NCBI GenBank assembly: GCA_022739095.1
Contig: JAIJEI010000124.1
Span: 1-6,236 of the forward strand
Direction of reading: 5' to 3'
Origin: Bifidobacterium sp.
Lineage (GTDB): Bacteria > Actinomycetota > Actinomycetes > Actinomycetales > Bifidobacteriaceae
Length of the DNA stretch: 6,236 nucleotides
Shown: positions 1-6,218 of the stretch, piece after piece
Layout of the letters: each line of letters starts with the position of its first letter
Numbering within the stretch: the stretch's first letter is position 1
The notes under the pieces: generated by a model
What the model saw: only the letters and a program-made list of their open reading frames with translations
Told to the model about the DNA's origin: nothing
Databases searched by the model: none
Program-made: the position numbers and the translations under genes

Positions 1-1116
1 ATCGTCGGCGGCATGGCGGATGGAGGCGCAGTCGATGAGCGCCTGCTGCCACATCGCCATGATGGATGTGGTGGATTTGTCCGGCCAGGCGGGCTCGCCA
101 GCGGTGTCGGTGCCCTCGACCAGTGCGGCGACCTGGTAGACGGCTTGACGCAGTTTGAGCTGGATGAGCCATGCGTTGGTTTCGCCGCCGTTGGCCAGCG
201 GCAGGCTTGTCCCCAGCGTCAGATCGCGGGAGACGGTGTGCATGGCCTCGACCGGGTCAACCAGTTCGAGCTCGTCGAGGAAGACGTTCAGATCGAATCC
301 GGCTTCATCCGCGTGTTCAAGCAGCCACAGCAGCATGCTCGTGGTGCCGAGTTTCAGGGCCTGCGGTACCTCCATGCGGTTGGCGTCGCCAACGATGACG
401 TGCAGGCGACGGTATGCGTCGGTGGAGTGGGATTCGTCGCGCGTGTTGATAATCGGGCGTTCGAAGGTGGTTTGCAGACCAACTTTGGCATGGATGTAGT
501 CGGCACGCTGGCTGAGCTGGTAGCCCGGGATCTCGCTGTTCTCGCCGATTCCCACACGGCCGGAACCGGCGTAGATCTGGCGGGTGACGAAGTGGAGGGT
601 CATCAGGCGCGTGACCAAGTCGAATGGCACTGAGCGGGCCATCATATAGTTCTCGTGCGTGCCCCAGCAGGAACCCTTGCCGTCCACATTGTTGCGATGC
701 AGAGCGATGGGGGTGCCGGTCTGTGTGCGGGCGCGTTCGGTGGCGGCCTGCATGATGAAGTCCCCGGCGTGGTCGTAGCGGACCGCCTCGAACGGGTCGG
801 TGGTTTCCGGTGCCGAATATTCGGGGTGGGCGTGGTCCACGTAGACGCGGCCGCCGTTGGGGGCGATCACGTTGGTGATGTTGAGTTGCGGGGCGTCGGT
901 GAGCATGTCCGGGCGGGCGGCGGCGCGTTCGAGACGGGTGCCGCGTGCGTCGTTGACCGGGTCCTCCTGCCGGTAGTCCCAGCGGATGGATTTGCTGTGG
1001 CTGTCCGCAGCGCCGTTCACCACGTCGAAGGACAGTTGCACCGGGTTGTAGCGGTTCGGGGTGTTCAGGGATACCGCGTATTCGGTTTCGGTGCCCATCA
1101 CTCGTTTGACGGTCAT
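1..1116 (-). CDS. dop: Dop, Pup deamidase/depupylase (C-terminus cut by window edge)
   Basis: Partial gene: 372 residues are visible and the frame is still open at position 1. The family is about 500 residues (M. tuberculosis Dop is 505), so roughly the last quarter is missing. Dop converts the C-terminal Gln of Pup to Glu and removes Pup from tagged proteins in the cytosol. The translation shows the glutamine-synthetase-like fold of the Dop/PafA family: GTETEY at residues 8-13 (metal/ATP-binding Glu10), YVDHAHPEYSAPE from residue 92 with the catalytic Asp at 94, then NNVDGKG, HENYMM, SGRVGIG and IINTRDE. The stretch at about 46-85 (WDYRQE...NDARG) is the Dop-loop, which PafA lacks, so this is Dop and not the ligase. 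The start ATG at 1116 has AAGGAG 6 nt upstream. It lies 21 nt after the arc stop, so the two are very likely co-transcribed. Pup and pafA would be expected further left. Confidence 0.95.
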   Translation of the reverse strand, partial: MTVKRVMGTETEYAVSLNTPNRYNPVQLSFDVVNGAADSHSKSIRWDYRQEDPVNDARGTRLERAAARPDMLTDAPQLNITNVIAPNGGRVYVDHAHPEYSAPETTDPFEAVRYDHAGDFIMQAATERARTQTGTPIALHRNNVDGKGSCWGTHENYMMARSVPFDLVTRLMTLHFVTRQIYAGSGRVGIGENSEIPGYQLSQRADYIHAKVGLQTTFERPIINTRDESHSTDAYRRLHVIVGDANRMEVPQALKLGTTSMLLWLLEHADEAGFDLNVFLDELELVDPVEAMHTVSRDLTLGTSLPLANGGETNAWLIQLKLRQAVYQVAALVEGTDTAGEPAWPDKSTTSIMAMWQQALIDCASIRHAADD

Positions 1117-1122
1117 GTAGTG

Positions 1123-1128
1123 CTCCTT
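1123..1128 (-). promoter_or_regulatory. Ribosome binding site of dop
   Basis: AAGGAG on the minus strand, 6 nt before the ATG at 1116. It fixes the dop start and lies in the 21-nt gap after the arc stop codon, which supports translation from a shared arc-dop transcript. Confidence 0.8.
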
Positions 1129-1137
1129 GAACTTGAG

Positions 1138-2703
1138 CTATTCGGCGGTGCGGATGCGGCGGATCGGGTCCATGCCGTTGATACGCGACCATTGTTCGGT
1201 GTCCACGTCGGCCATGGAATCGCGGGTCTCGCGGTATTCGTCTTCCACGGCGGCGGCGAGCAGCGGCACGGTAAGTGCCACGTCCGAGCCGGTTTCGATG
1301 GATTCCTTGACAGCCCGGGTCTTGGCCCGGTCCACGATGTTCTTCAGCATCGCGCCGGAGACCACGTCAGCCAGGAACAGCGCATGCCACTGGCCGTTCT
1401 CCTCCTGCACGTCGCACAGATGACGACGTTCGGAGGTTCCGTAGATGTCATGTACCAGCACGGCGGACAAGGCGTGCGCGTCAACGTCGTCTTCCAGCGG
1501 CAGGTCGTCGGTGAGGTAATGGTCCACGATGGCGATGGCCTGATTGGCTTTGGGCCGGCCGACGCGAATCTTGACGTCGAGGCGTCCCGGTCGCAGCACG
1601 GCCGGATCGATCATGTCCACGCGGTTGGAGGCACCGATTACCATCACATTGTCGAGTGATTCCACGCCGTCGAGTTCGGAGAGGAACTGGGGCACGATCG
1701 TGGTCTCCACGTCGGAGGAGACGCCGGAGCCGCGGGTGCGTAGCAGCGAATCCATTTCGTCGATGAACACAACCACCGGATTGCCGTCCGCGGCGCGTTC
1801 ACGGGCGCGCTGGAAGATCAGGCGAATCAGTCGTTCGGATTCGCCGACGTATTTGTTGAGCAGTTCCGGGCCCTTGACGGACAGGAACACGCCTTTAACG
1901 CGGGTTTCGGCCGGGCTGATCGAACCGTCGCCATTCGAATCGTAACCACCCTCGCATAGGGCATTCGCCACGGCCTTGGCAATCATCGTCTTGCCGTTGC
2001 CGGGCGGACCGTACAGCAGCACGCCCTTCGGCGGCTTCAGATCGTAGCGCTCAAACAGCGCACGATGCTGGAACGGCAGTTGGACGGCGTCCCGGATGCG
2101 GCCGATCTCACTATCCAGGCCGCCGATGTCGGCGAACGTGACGTCCGGAGTCTCCTCCAGCACCAGATCCTTGTCGCCCTCGGCGGGCAATACTTCGATG
2201 GCGAGGCGGACGGACGGGTCGACGATGATACGGTCGCCCTGATTGATGCCCGCATACGCGAGTGCGCCGGAGCGACGGATGAGCACGGGATTGCCGGAAG
2301 CGTCGGTAACAATCAGTCGTCCGTCGTCAAGTACCTGCTTGACACTGCGAATCTGGCCTACGGTGTCGGCGTCGCGTTGTTCGACCAGCACGAGCTTCTC
2401 GTTGAGCATCACGGTGGCACCGGCGGTCAGGCGGGCGGCGTTGACGTTGGATGCCACGGGCACCACCATGCGGCTGGTGCCGGAAATGACTTCGGCCGAC
2501 GCGTGCTGGATGCCGTCTGCGTCGGTGCGGGTGGAATCGACCTTGACCATGGTGGCGAAGGTGAGCGGCGGCTGAGCGAGCTGGGTGAGCTGTGACTTCG
2601 CCTTGGTCAGTTCCTTGCCGGCACGGTTCAACGCTTCGGCGAGCGCATGGTTCTTGGTCATCAGGCGATCGTTCAGTGCGGCGAGATCTTCGGTGTCGCT
2701 CAT
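1138..2703 (-). CDS. arc: ARC/Mpa, AAA+ ATPase of the pupylation pathway
   Basis: 521 residues; the hexameric ATPase that recognises Pup through an N-terminal coiled coil and unfolds tagged proteins in the cytosol. Visible domains: charged coiled-coil helix at about 3-43, double OB region at about 50-175, then the AAA module with Walker A GPPGNGKT (232-239), pore loop KYVG (284-287), Walker B VVVFIDE (310-316), sensor-1 Asn360 in GASNR and arginine-finger region RPGR (371-374). It is shorter than M. tuberculosis Mpa (609). The C-terminus ends RRIRTAE, without the Gly-Gln-Tyr-Leu tail used to open the 20S proteasome. Residues 255-266 form an unexpected EF-hand-like loop between the Walker A helix and the pore-loop strand. 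The ATG has only a distant purine run (AGAAGGG, 15 nt away). No ATG, GTG or TTG occurs in frame between the dedA stop and this ATG, so the start is kept. It follows dedA by 60 nt in the same direction and precedes dop. Confidence 0.95.
   Translation of the reverse strand: MSDTEDLAALNDRLMTKNHALAEALNRAGKELTKAKSQLTQLAQPPLTFATMVKVDSTRTDADGIQHASAEVISGTSRMVVPVASNVNAARLTAGATVMLNEKLVLVEQRDADTVGQIRSVKQVLDDGRLIVTDASGNPVLIRRSGALAYAGINQGDRIIVDPSVRLAIEVLPAEGDKDLVLEETPDVTFADIGGLDSEIGRIRDAVQLPFQHRALFERYDLKPPKGVLLYGPPGNGKTMIAKAVANALCEGGYDSNGDGSISPAETRVKGVFLSVKGPELLNKYVGESERLIRLIFQRARERAADGNPVVVFIDEMDSLLRTRGSGVSSDVETTIVPQFLSELDGVESLDNVMVIGASNRVDMIDPAVLRPGRLDVKIRVGRPKANQAIAIVDHYLTDDLPLEDDVDAHALSAVLVHDIYGTSERRHLCDVQEENGQWHALFLADVVSGAMLKNIVDRAKTRAVKESIETGSDVALTVPLLAAAVEDEYRETRDSMADVDTEQWSRINGMDPIRRIRTAE
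1906..1941 (-). other. EF-hand-like loop encoded inside the ARC AAA domain
   Basis: Codons 255-266 of arc encode DSNGDGSISPAE. This fits the 12-residue EF-hand calcium loop: Asp at 1, Asn at 3, Asp at 5, Gly at 6, Ile at 8 and Glu at 12. It follows the helix after Walker A and precedes strand GVFLSVKG, so the usual exiting helix is not obvious. Calcium binding is an inference from the motif only. Confidence 0.6.
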
Positions 2704-2763
2704 GCGGGTTCTTCGCTTCCCTTCTATCCGGGATTTTCGGCAACTTATGGCAGTCGGCAGACC

Positions 2764-3483
2764 CTATTCGTTGCCGTCGGCGGATTTCCTGTTACGTATC
2801 ACAGTACGCACTTTTCGCACCACGAACCATGCGATGACCACAATCACGGCCGCGATGACCACGTCCTCGAACACGCCGAGCGCGCCTTGAATCGAGCACC
2901 ACTGGTCGCCGAGTAGGTAGCCGGCGGAAACGAGGATGGTGTTCCACACGGCCGAGCCGAGCAGGGTCCAGCCGGTGAAGTGCAGGAAGTTCATGCGGTT
3001 GAACCCGGCGGGAATCGAAATCAGCGAGCGTACCACGGGAATCACGCGGCCGATGAGCACCGACCATGTGCCGTATTTGGTGAACCAGTCGTTGGCTTTG
3101 CTCACATCTTTGCGGCTGACGCCGGGGATTTTGTCTGCCGCGAGATTGATGCGATGCAGGCCCACCCAGCGGGAGATGCCGTACAAGGTCCAAGCGCCCA
3201 GTACGGAGCCGATGGTGGCCCAGATGATTGCGCCCGGCAAACTCAAGGTGTCGCGTGCGGCGGTGAAGCCGGCGAGCGGAAGGATGACTTCGGACGGGAT
3301 GGGCGGGAAGATGGATTCGAGGGCGATGGCCAAGGCCACGCCGACGCCTCCGATGGTTTCCATCAGCATGATCAGCCAGTCGGTGATGGTGCCGATCAGG
3401 CCGGGTTCGGTGGTGGTGCAGATGGGCGTAGGGTCGGTTGCAAGGATGGTGGCGGCTGTCATGGAAAAACTCATAGAGGGCAT
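2764..3483 (-). CDS. DedA-family integral membrane protein
   Basis: 239 residues, of the SNARE-associated/DedA (VTT) family. Some members of this family flip undecaprenyl phosphate or phospholipids across the cytoplasmic membrane; which substrate applies here is not shown. Family motifs are clear: ESIFPPIPSEVILPLAG (56-72), the re-entrant loop signature, and GRVIPVVRSLISIPAG (145-160) with its conserved arginines and proline. Hydrophobic segments are visible at about 43-60, 84-103, 170-191 and 207-223, followed by a basic cytoplasmic tail (RKVRTVIRNRK). The start is uncertain: Met1, Met4 and Met8 are all possible and none has a strong ribosome binding site; Met1 at 3483 has only TTGGGAC before it. 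It is the first gene of a probable dedA-arc-dop transcription unit (60-nt gap to arc) and is divergent from serB. Confidence 0.88.
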   Translation of the reverse strand: MPSMSFSMTAATILATDPTPICTTTEPGLIGTITDWLIMLMETIGGVGVALAIALESIFPPIPSEVILPLAGFTAARDTLSLPGAIIWATIGSVLGAWTLYGISRWVGLHRINLAADKIPGVSRKDVSKANDWFTKYGTWSVLIGRVIPVVRSLISIPAGFNRMNFLHFTGWTLLGSAVWNTILVSAGYLLGDQWCSIQGALGVFEDVVIAAVIVVIAWFVVRKVRTVIRNRKSADGNE

Positions 3484-3512
3484 TGTCCCAAGGTTTTTCG
3501 AGAATCAGAAGC

Positions 3513-4235
3513 ATGACGCAAGAAGATGTGCATTTTATTGACAAGTCCGCCGAGAGCGAAGTTGGGGCCTCGGTTGATTCTGCGGTTTCCGTACCGACTC
3601 TGAGCGAGCCCGGCCTGCTGGTTATGGATGTGGACTCCACGCTCATTGATGAAGAGGTTATCGACGAGTTGGGTGTGGTGGCTGGCTGCGGTGAGGAGAT
3701 TGCCGGAGTGACCGCACGCGCCATGCGCGGCGAACTGGAGTTCTGCGATGCTTTGCGCGCTCGTGTGGCGTTACTGAAGGGGCTGCCGGTTTCCGTGTTC
3801 GATACGGTGCATGACAAGCTGCATTTCACCAAGGGTGCGCTGGAGCTTATCGACACGCTGCACGAGCATGGCTGGAAGGTCGGCGTGGTTTCCGGCGGCT
3901 TCCATGAAGTGGTCGATATGCTGGCGGCCGAAGGCCATATCGACTATTGGATCGCCAACCGGCTTGAGGTTGCCGATGGGCGCTTGACCGGCAAGGTGCT
4001 CGGCGAAATCGTGAGCAAGACCGTGAAGTTGCACGCCTTGCAGGCATGGGCGGACCGTTTGGGTATTCCGATGAGACAGACCGTGGCTGTGGGCGACGGC
4101 GCCAACGATATTCCGATGATTCAGACCGCCGGTCTGGGTCTCGCGTTCTGCGCCAAGCCAAAGACCCAGCTCGCCGCCGACGAGGCCATCAACGACCGCG
4201 ACCTGACGCACGTGCTCGATTACCTGCGCCGGTAG
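3513..4235 (+). CDS. serB: Phosphoserine phosphatase SerB
   Basis: 240 residues; a HAD-superfamily enzyme that hydrolyses O-phospho-L-serine to serine, the last step of serine biosynthesis, in the cytosol. Motif I is MDVDSTLIDEE (38-48), with nucleophile Asp39, acid/base Asp41 and substrate-binding Glu48. Motif II is VVSGGFHE. A conserved Lys follows in IVSKTVK, and motif III is AVGDGANDIPM. The core resembles the short archaeal-type SerB. No ACT regulatory domain is present; instead there is a roughly 33-residue acidic, low-complexity N-terminal extension. The ATG at 3513 is chosen over an in-frame TTG at 3483, which would overlap the dedA start codon; neither has a strong ribosome binding site. 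Its stop lies 2 nt from the stop of the convergent gene to the right, and its start is 29 nt from the divergent dedA. Confidence 0.92.
   Translation: MTQEDVHFIDKSAESEVGASVDSAVSVPTLSEPGLLVMDVDSTLIDEEVIDELGVVAGCGEEIAGVTARAMRGELEFCDALRARVALLKGLPVSVFDTVHDKLHFTKGALELIDTLHEHGWKVGVVSGGFHEVVDMLAAEGHIDYWIANRLEVADGRLTGKVLGEIVSKTVKLHALQAWADRLGIPMRQTVAVGDGANDIPMIQTAGLGLAFCAKPKTQLAADEAINDRDLTHVLDYLRR
3532..3560 (-). promoter_or_regulatory. Weak candidate promoter for dedA-arc-dop
   Basis: On the minus strand TTCGCT (3555-3560), a 17-nt spacer and TAAAAT (3532-3537) resemble a sigma-70-type promoter. It lies inside the first codons of serB and reads toward dedA. The -10 matches 5 of 6 consensus bases but the -35 only 3, so the call is tentative. 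No convincing serB promoter was seen upstream of 3513. Confidence 0.3.
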
Positions 4236-4237
4236 TT

Positions 4238-5675
4238 CTAGCGTTTAAACAGTCCTCCCAACTTTTTGGAGACATCATTCAAACCGGCCGCCACACCATC
4301 TCCAAGCTGTTTGGCTTTGGCACCGACCTGTTTTACCTGCCGGGCTCCTTCACCGGCCTGCCGTCTGGCCTCATCACCGATATGCGCGACACCTTCCGTG
4401 AGATGTTTAGCTTGCGAGGCCACCGTCTTGCTCGTTTCGCCGCCGATGCGCGCCACACCCTGACCAAGTTGGCTGGCTCCGGCCGCTACACCACAACCCA
4501 GTTGCTTGGCCCCGGTACCGATTTGATTGGCGCTATCGTTGATGAATTTGCCTGCGGCGTCCGTCCAATTGGGCGCCATTTCAATGGCCACGCGGTCCGC
4601 TTCAATGCCAATAGCTATGGCGAAGCCTGCAATCTGGCCGTTTACGGTTTCAAGGATACGCAGCGTATTGTCCACGGCGAATGGATGAAGTAGCTTCTGT
4701 TGACGTACCGAATCTGCGGATTGACAGATACTACGATTCAGCTGAGTCAATTTGGTTTCGATGTCATGCAAGCGCTGTTTGCGCGCCACGATAACGCCTT
4801 GACGATGCTGTTCCACTGTGGAGGGCTCTTCGACCATCACCCGATCGAGTTCCACGACTGAAAGCTTGTCCTGCAATTGCACGGCGTTGGCCAGCACGGA
4901 TATCCAGTCTGAGAGGTCCTTGCTCAGCTGGTTCGCCACGGTTTCCGCTTCGGTAGCATCCGAAGCCTCAGCAAGTTTTTTGGCTAGTCCTTCGATTTTT
5001 AGTAGCGCGTAACCTTGCGCTCGAGCCACATCCTGCGGGCAACCAGCGATCTTGGACCACGTGGTCTCAGTAATCAATCCCACTTGGTCACGAATCACCA
5101 TTGTCTCATCGATCATGTGTGCCACACCAACCAAATCAGCCACCACCTGATCCTTTTGATCTTGCAGCAAGTCATCGATCTTCTTGTCTATCGCCTTGAG
5201 ATAGTCGGTAATCTCCTCGATGGCTTGCTCCAAAGCCATCTGCGTCATAACGCCGGCAAGACCAGCCATCATCTGTGGGTTAGCCAGTGACTTGATTTTG
5301 GAGACATCCTCGAATTTGACATGAGCCACGATTTTGCCGTGATTGCGTATCACGCCCGTGCCGGTTGACCCGTATTTGGATACCAGTTTGGCCGAATCCT
5401 CGGTCATTTTGACCCATCGACCGTTGCCGGACATAACCTTCGACACGGCTTGGACTCCTTTGCCCGCGATAGAAAGTGCATTGCCCTTCACCTTACGGCT
5501 GTTTGCAGCGAGTCCATTGTCTTTCAGCCATGTCTCGATATCGGCATCATCGCCCCAAACCAACAGCCCCTGCTTATCCTCAAAAAACCTGTATTCCTTG
5601 CGATGTGTCGTCCGGTGAATTCTGTATCTCCGGCAAATGCGAATCACCAGATTGCACCAATTCATCCTTGCGCAT
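4238..5675 (-). CDS. Unknown helical protein with 11-residue repeat tail, frameshifted near the start
   Basis: I do not recognise a named family. The best start is the ATG at 5675, with AAAAGGAG 5 nt upstream, 28 nt after the previous gene. That frame reads 31 residues (MRKDELVQSG...GIQVF) and meets TGA at 5580-5582, exactly at a run of six T (5582-5587, minus strand). One T fewer would join it as GIQVFEDKQGLLVW to the long frame, giving about 478 residues. The long frame alone could only start at 5665 (MNWCNLVIRI), giving an unnatural Arg-rich leader without a proper ribosome site. Visible parts: a GDDADIETWL segment, GNGRWVKMTEDSAKLV, a long helical region rich in Glu, Lys and Gln (EEITDYLKAIDKKIDDLL), and a 98-residue C-terminal array of 11-mers. 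No signal peptide or clear transmembrane helix is seen. GC content looks lower than in arc/dop, suggesting acquisition. It is cotranscribed with the gene at 5704-6156 and ends 2 nt from serB. Confidence 0.75.
4241..4534 (-). repeat. 11-residue (33-nt) amphipathic repeat array
   Basis: The last 98 codons encode consecutive units of about 11 residues: LGCGVAAGASQ, LGQGVARIGGE, TSKTVASQAKH, LTEGVAHIGDE, ARRQAGEGARQ, VKQVGAKAKQ (10), LGDGVAAGLND, VSKKLGGLFKR. The pattern, hydrophobic-Gly-x-Gly-Val-Ala with Lys/Gln/Glu between, resembles the 11-mers of alpha-synuclein and group 3 LEA proteins. At DNA level 4448-4480 and 4481-4513 are adjacent 33-nt copies matching at 23 of 33 bases, and a related copy starts at about 4286. 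This indicates growth by internal duplication. Confidence 0.75.
5582..5587 (-). other. Homopolymer (six T on coding strand) at the frameshift
   Basis: On the minus strand the gene reads CAGGTTTTTTGAGG. With six T the well-initiated frame stops at TGA; with five T (or eight) it runs on into the 447-codon long frame. Candidate explanations are a slippage-prone switch, a fixed mutation, or a sequencing error. Confidence 0.7.
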
Positions 5676-5680
5676 AAATA

Positions 5681-5688
5681 CTCCTTTT
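5681..5688 (-). promoter_or_regulatory. Strong ribosome binding site deciding the 5675 start
   Basis: AAAAGGAG on the minus strand, 5 nt before the ATG at 5675. It is the clearest Shine-Dalgarno site in the right half of the window and argues that translation of the second cassette gene begins at 5675, not at the ATG at 5665. Confidence 0.75.
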
Positions 5689-5703
5689 CAAATTAGTAGC
5701 AAG

Positions 5704-6156
5704 TCACTCGACAGCAGCTTTGAATGCGCTATCGAATAATCTTTTGGAACGCTGCTGCAACGCTTTGACCTTCTTGCGGTCTGCGCTCGGTGCCCTGTTC
5801 ATCAGGTCGATGCCTCTACGGATCTTTTCAAGCTCACTGCGCCATTGGCCAATCGGCGCGTCATCTGCCAGATCGGCCGACTTGGTGGCGATCAGCTCTT
5901 CAACCGCATCACATTGACGGCTGACTGTTTCCATAGGATCTTTGCCTTCTGGCAGATGAATCTGCTTGACAAGATTGATGAACTTCTGGGAGAAATGTTG
6001 TCCACTGAGCCAAGACAGTATCTTATCGAACGAACCAGGGGTGACGATGTTGTTTACCGCCGCACTGATGAGGGCACCAGTAAACAGCTGTCCCAGTCCA
6101 TTGCCCTTTTTCGCAGCACCTGCCACGCCATTTCTCGTCTTACGAGTATTAGCCAT
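5704..6156 (-). CDS. Unknown small basic helical protein, first gene of cassette
   Basis: 150 residues, no recognised family. The N-terminus is basic and Gly/Ala-rich (MANTRKTRNGVAGAAKKGNG). It is followed by a modestly hydrophobic segment (LGQLFTGALISAAVNNIV, 21-38) that could be a membrane-contacting helix but is weak for a transmembrane span. A middle region (FDKILSWLSGQHFSQKFINLV) and a charged C-terminal helical part follow (IGQWRSELEKIRRGIDLMN, then KKVKALQQRSKRLFDSAFK), consistent with a coiled coil or helical bundle. The ATG at 6156 is chosen because GAGGGGG lies just upstream. The in-frame ATG at 6204 is unlikely because it falls in the TATAAT box at 6203-6208. The gene lies 28 nt upstream of the larger cassette gene, so the two are probably translated from one mRNA and may work as partners. 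GC is lower than in arc/dop. Confidence 0.75.
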   Translation of the reverse strand: MANTRKTRNGVAGAAKKGNGLGQLFTGALISAAVNNIVTPGSFDKILSWLSGQHFSQKFINLVKQIHLPEGKDPMETVSRQCDAVEELIATKSADLADDAPIGQWRSELEKIRRGIDLMNRAPSADRKKVKALQQRSKRLFDSAFKAAVE

Positions 6157-6202
6157 TATCCCCCTCATTCCGTAACGCCATGTGGATACATCACTATTGT
6201 TC

Positions 6203-6208
6203 ATTATA
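6203..6208 (-). promoter_or_regulatory. Perfect -10 box (TATAAT) of the two-gene cassette
   Basis: TATAAT on the minus strand, 46 nt before the ATG at 6156. No TTGACA-like -35 is present at 15-18 nt spacing; that position is occupied by the 18-bp palindrome at 6219-6236. Transcription would start at about 6196 and give a leader of about 40 nt. Confidence 0.65.
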
Positions 6209-6218
6209 GAAATAGAGG

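Noticed and set aside
317..1192. 291-residue minus-strand open frame over the dop region
   Set aside because: It is Arg/Pro/His-rich and has no motifs. The neighbouring frame encodes unmistakable Dop, so this is a GC-driven shadow.
655..1659. 334-residue plus-strand open frame antisense to dop and arc
   Set aside because: Gly/Val/His-rich shadow without a ribosome site; it crosses the arc-dop boundary, where both real genes are well supported.
3483..3485. TTG at 3483 as an extended serB start
   Set aside because: It would overlap the dedA start codon and adds ten residues without homology support; the ATG at 3513 is simpler.
3538..3543. TTGACA on the plus strand as a -35 box
   Set aside because: It lies inside the serB coding region and has no TATAAT-like -10 at 16-18 nt downstream.
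4241..4534. CRISPR-like array from the spaced 33-nt repeats
   Set aside because: The repeats are diverged, adjacent without spacers and in frame with the protein, so they are coding repeats.
4046..4693. 215-residue plus-strand open frame across the serB end and the repeat array
   Set aside because: Its repeats (RHTISKLFGFGTDL and similar) mirror the 33-nt repeats on the other strand, and its first half overlaps SerB in another frame. No family resemblance or ribosome site was seen.
5663..5665. ATG at 5665 as the start of the long cassette gene (MNWCNLVIRI...)
   Set aside because: It lacks a spaced ribosome site, gives an Arg/Cys-rich leader unlike the rest of the protein, and lies 10 nt inside the frame with the strong AAAAGGAG site.
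6202..6204. ATG at 6204 as the start of the 150-residue protein (MNNSDVSTWRYG...)
   Set aside because: It overlaps the TATAAT box and has no ribosome site; the ATG at 6156 has GAGGGGG upstream.
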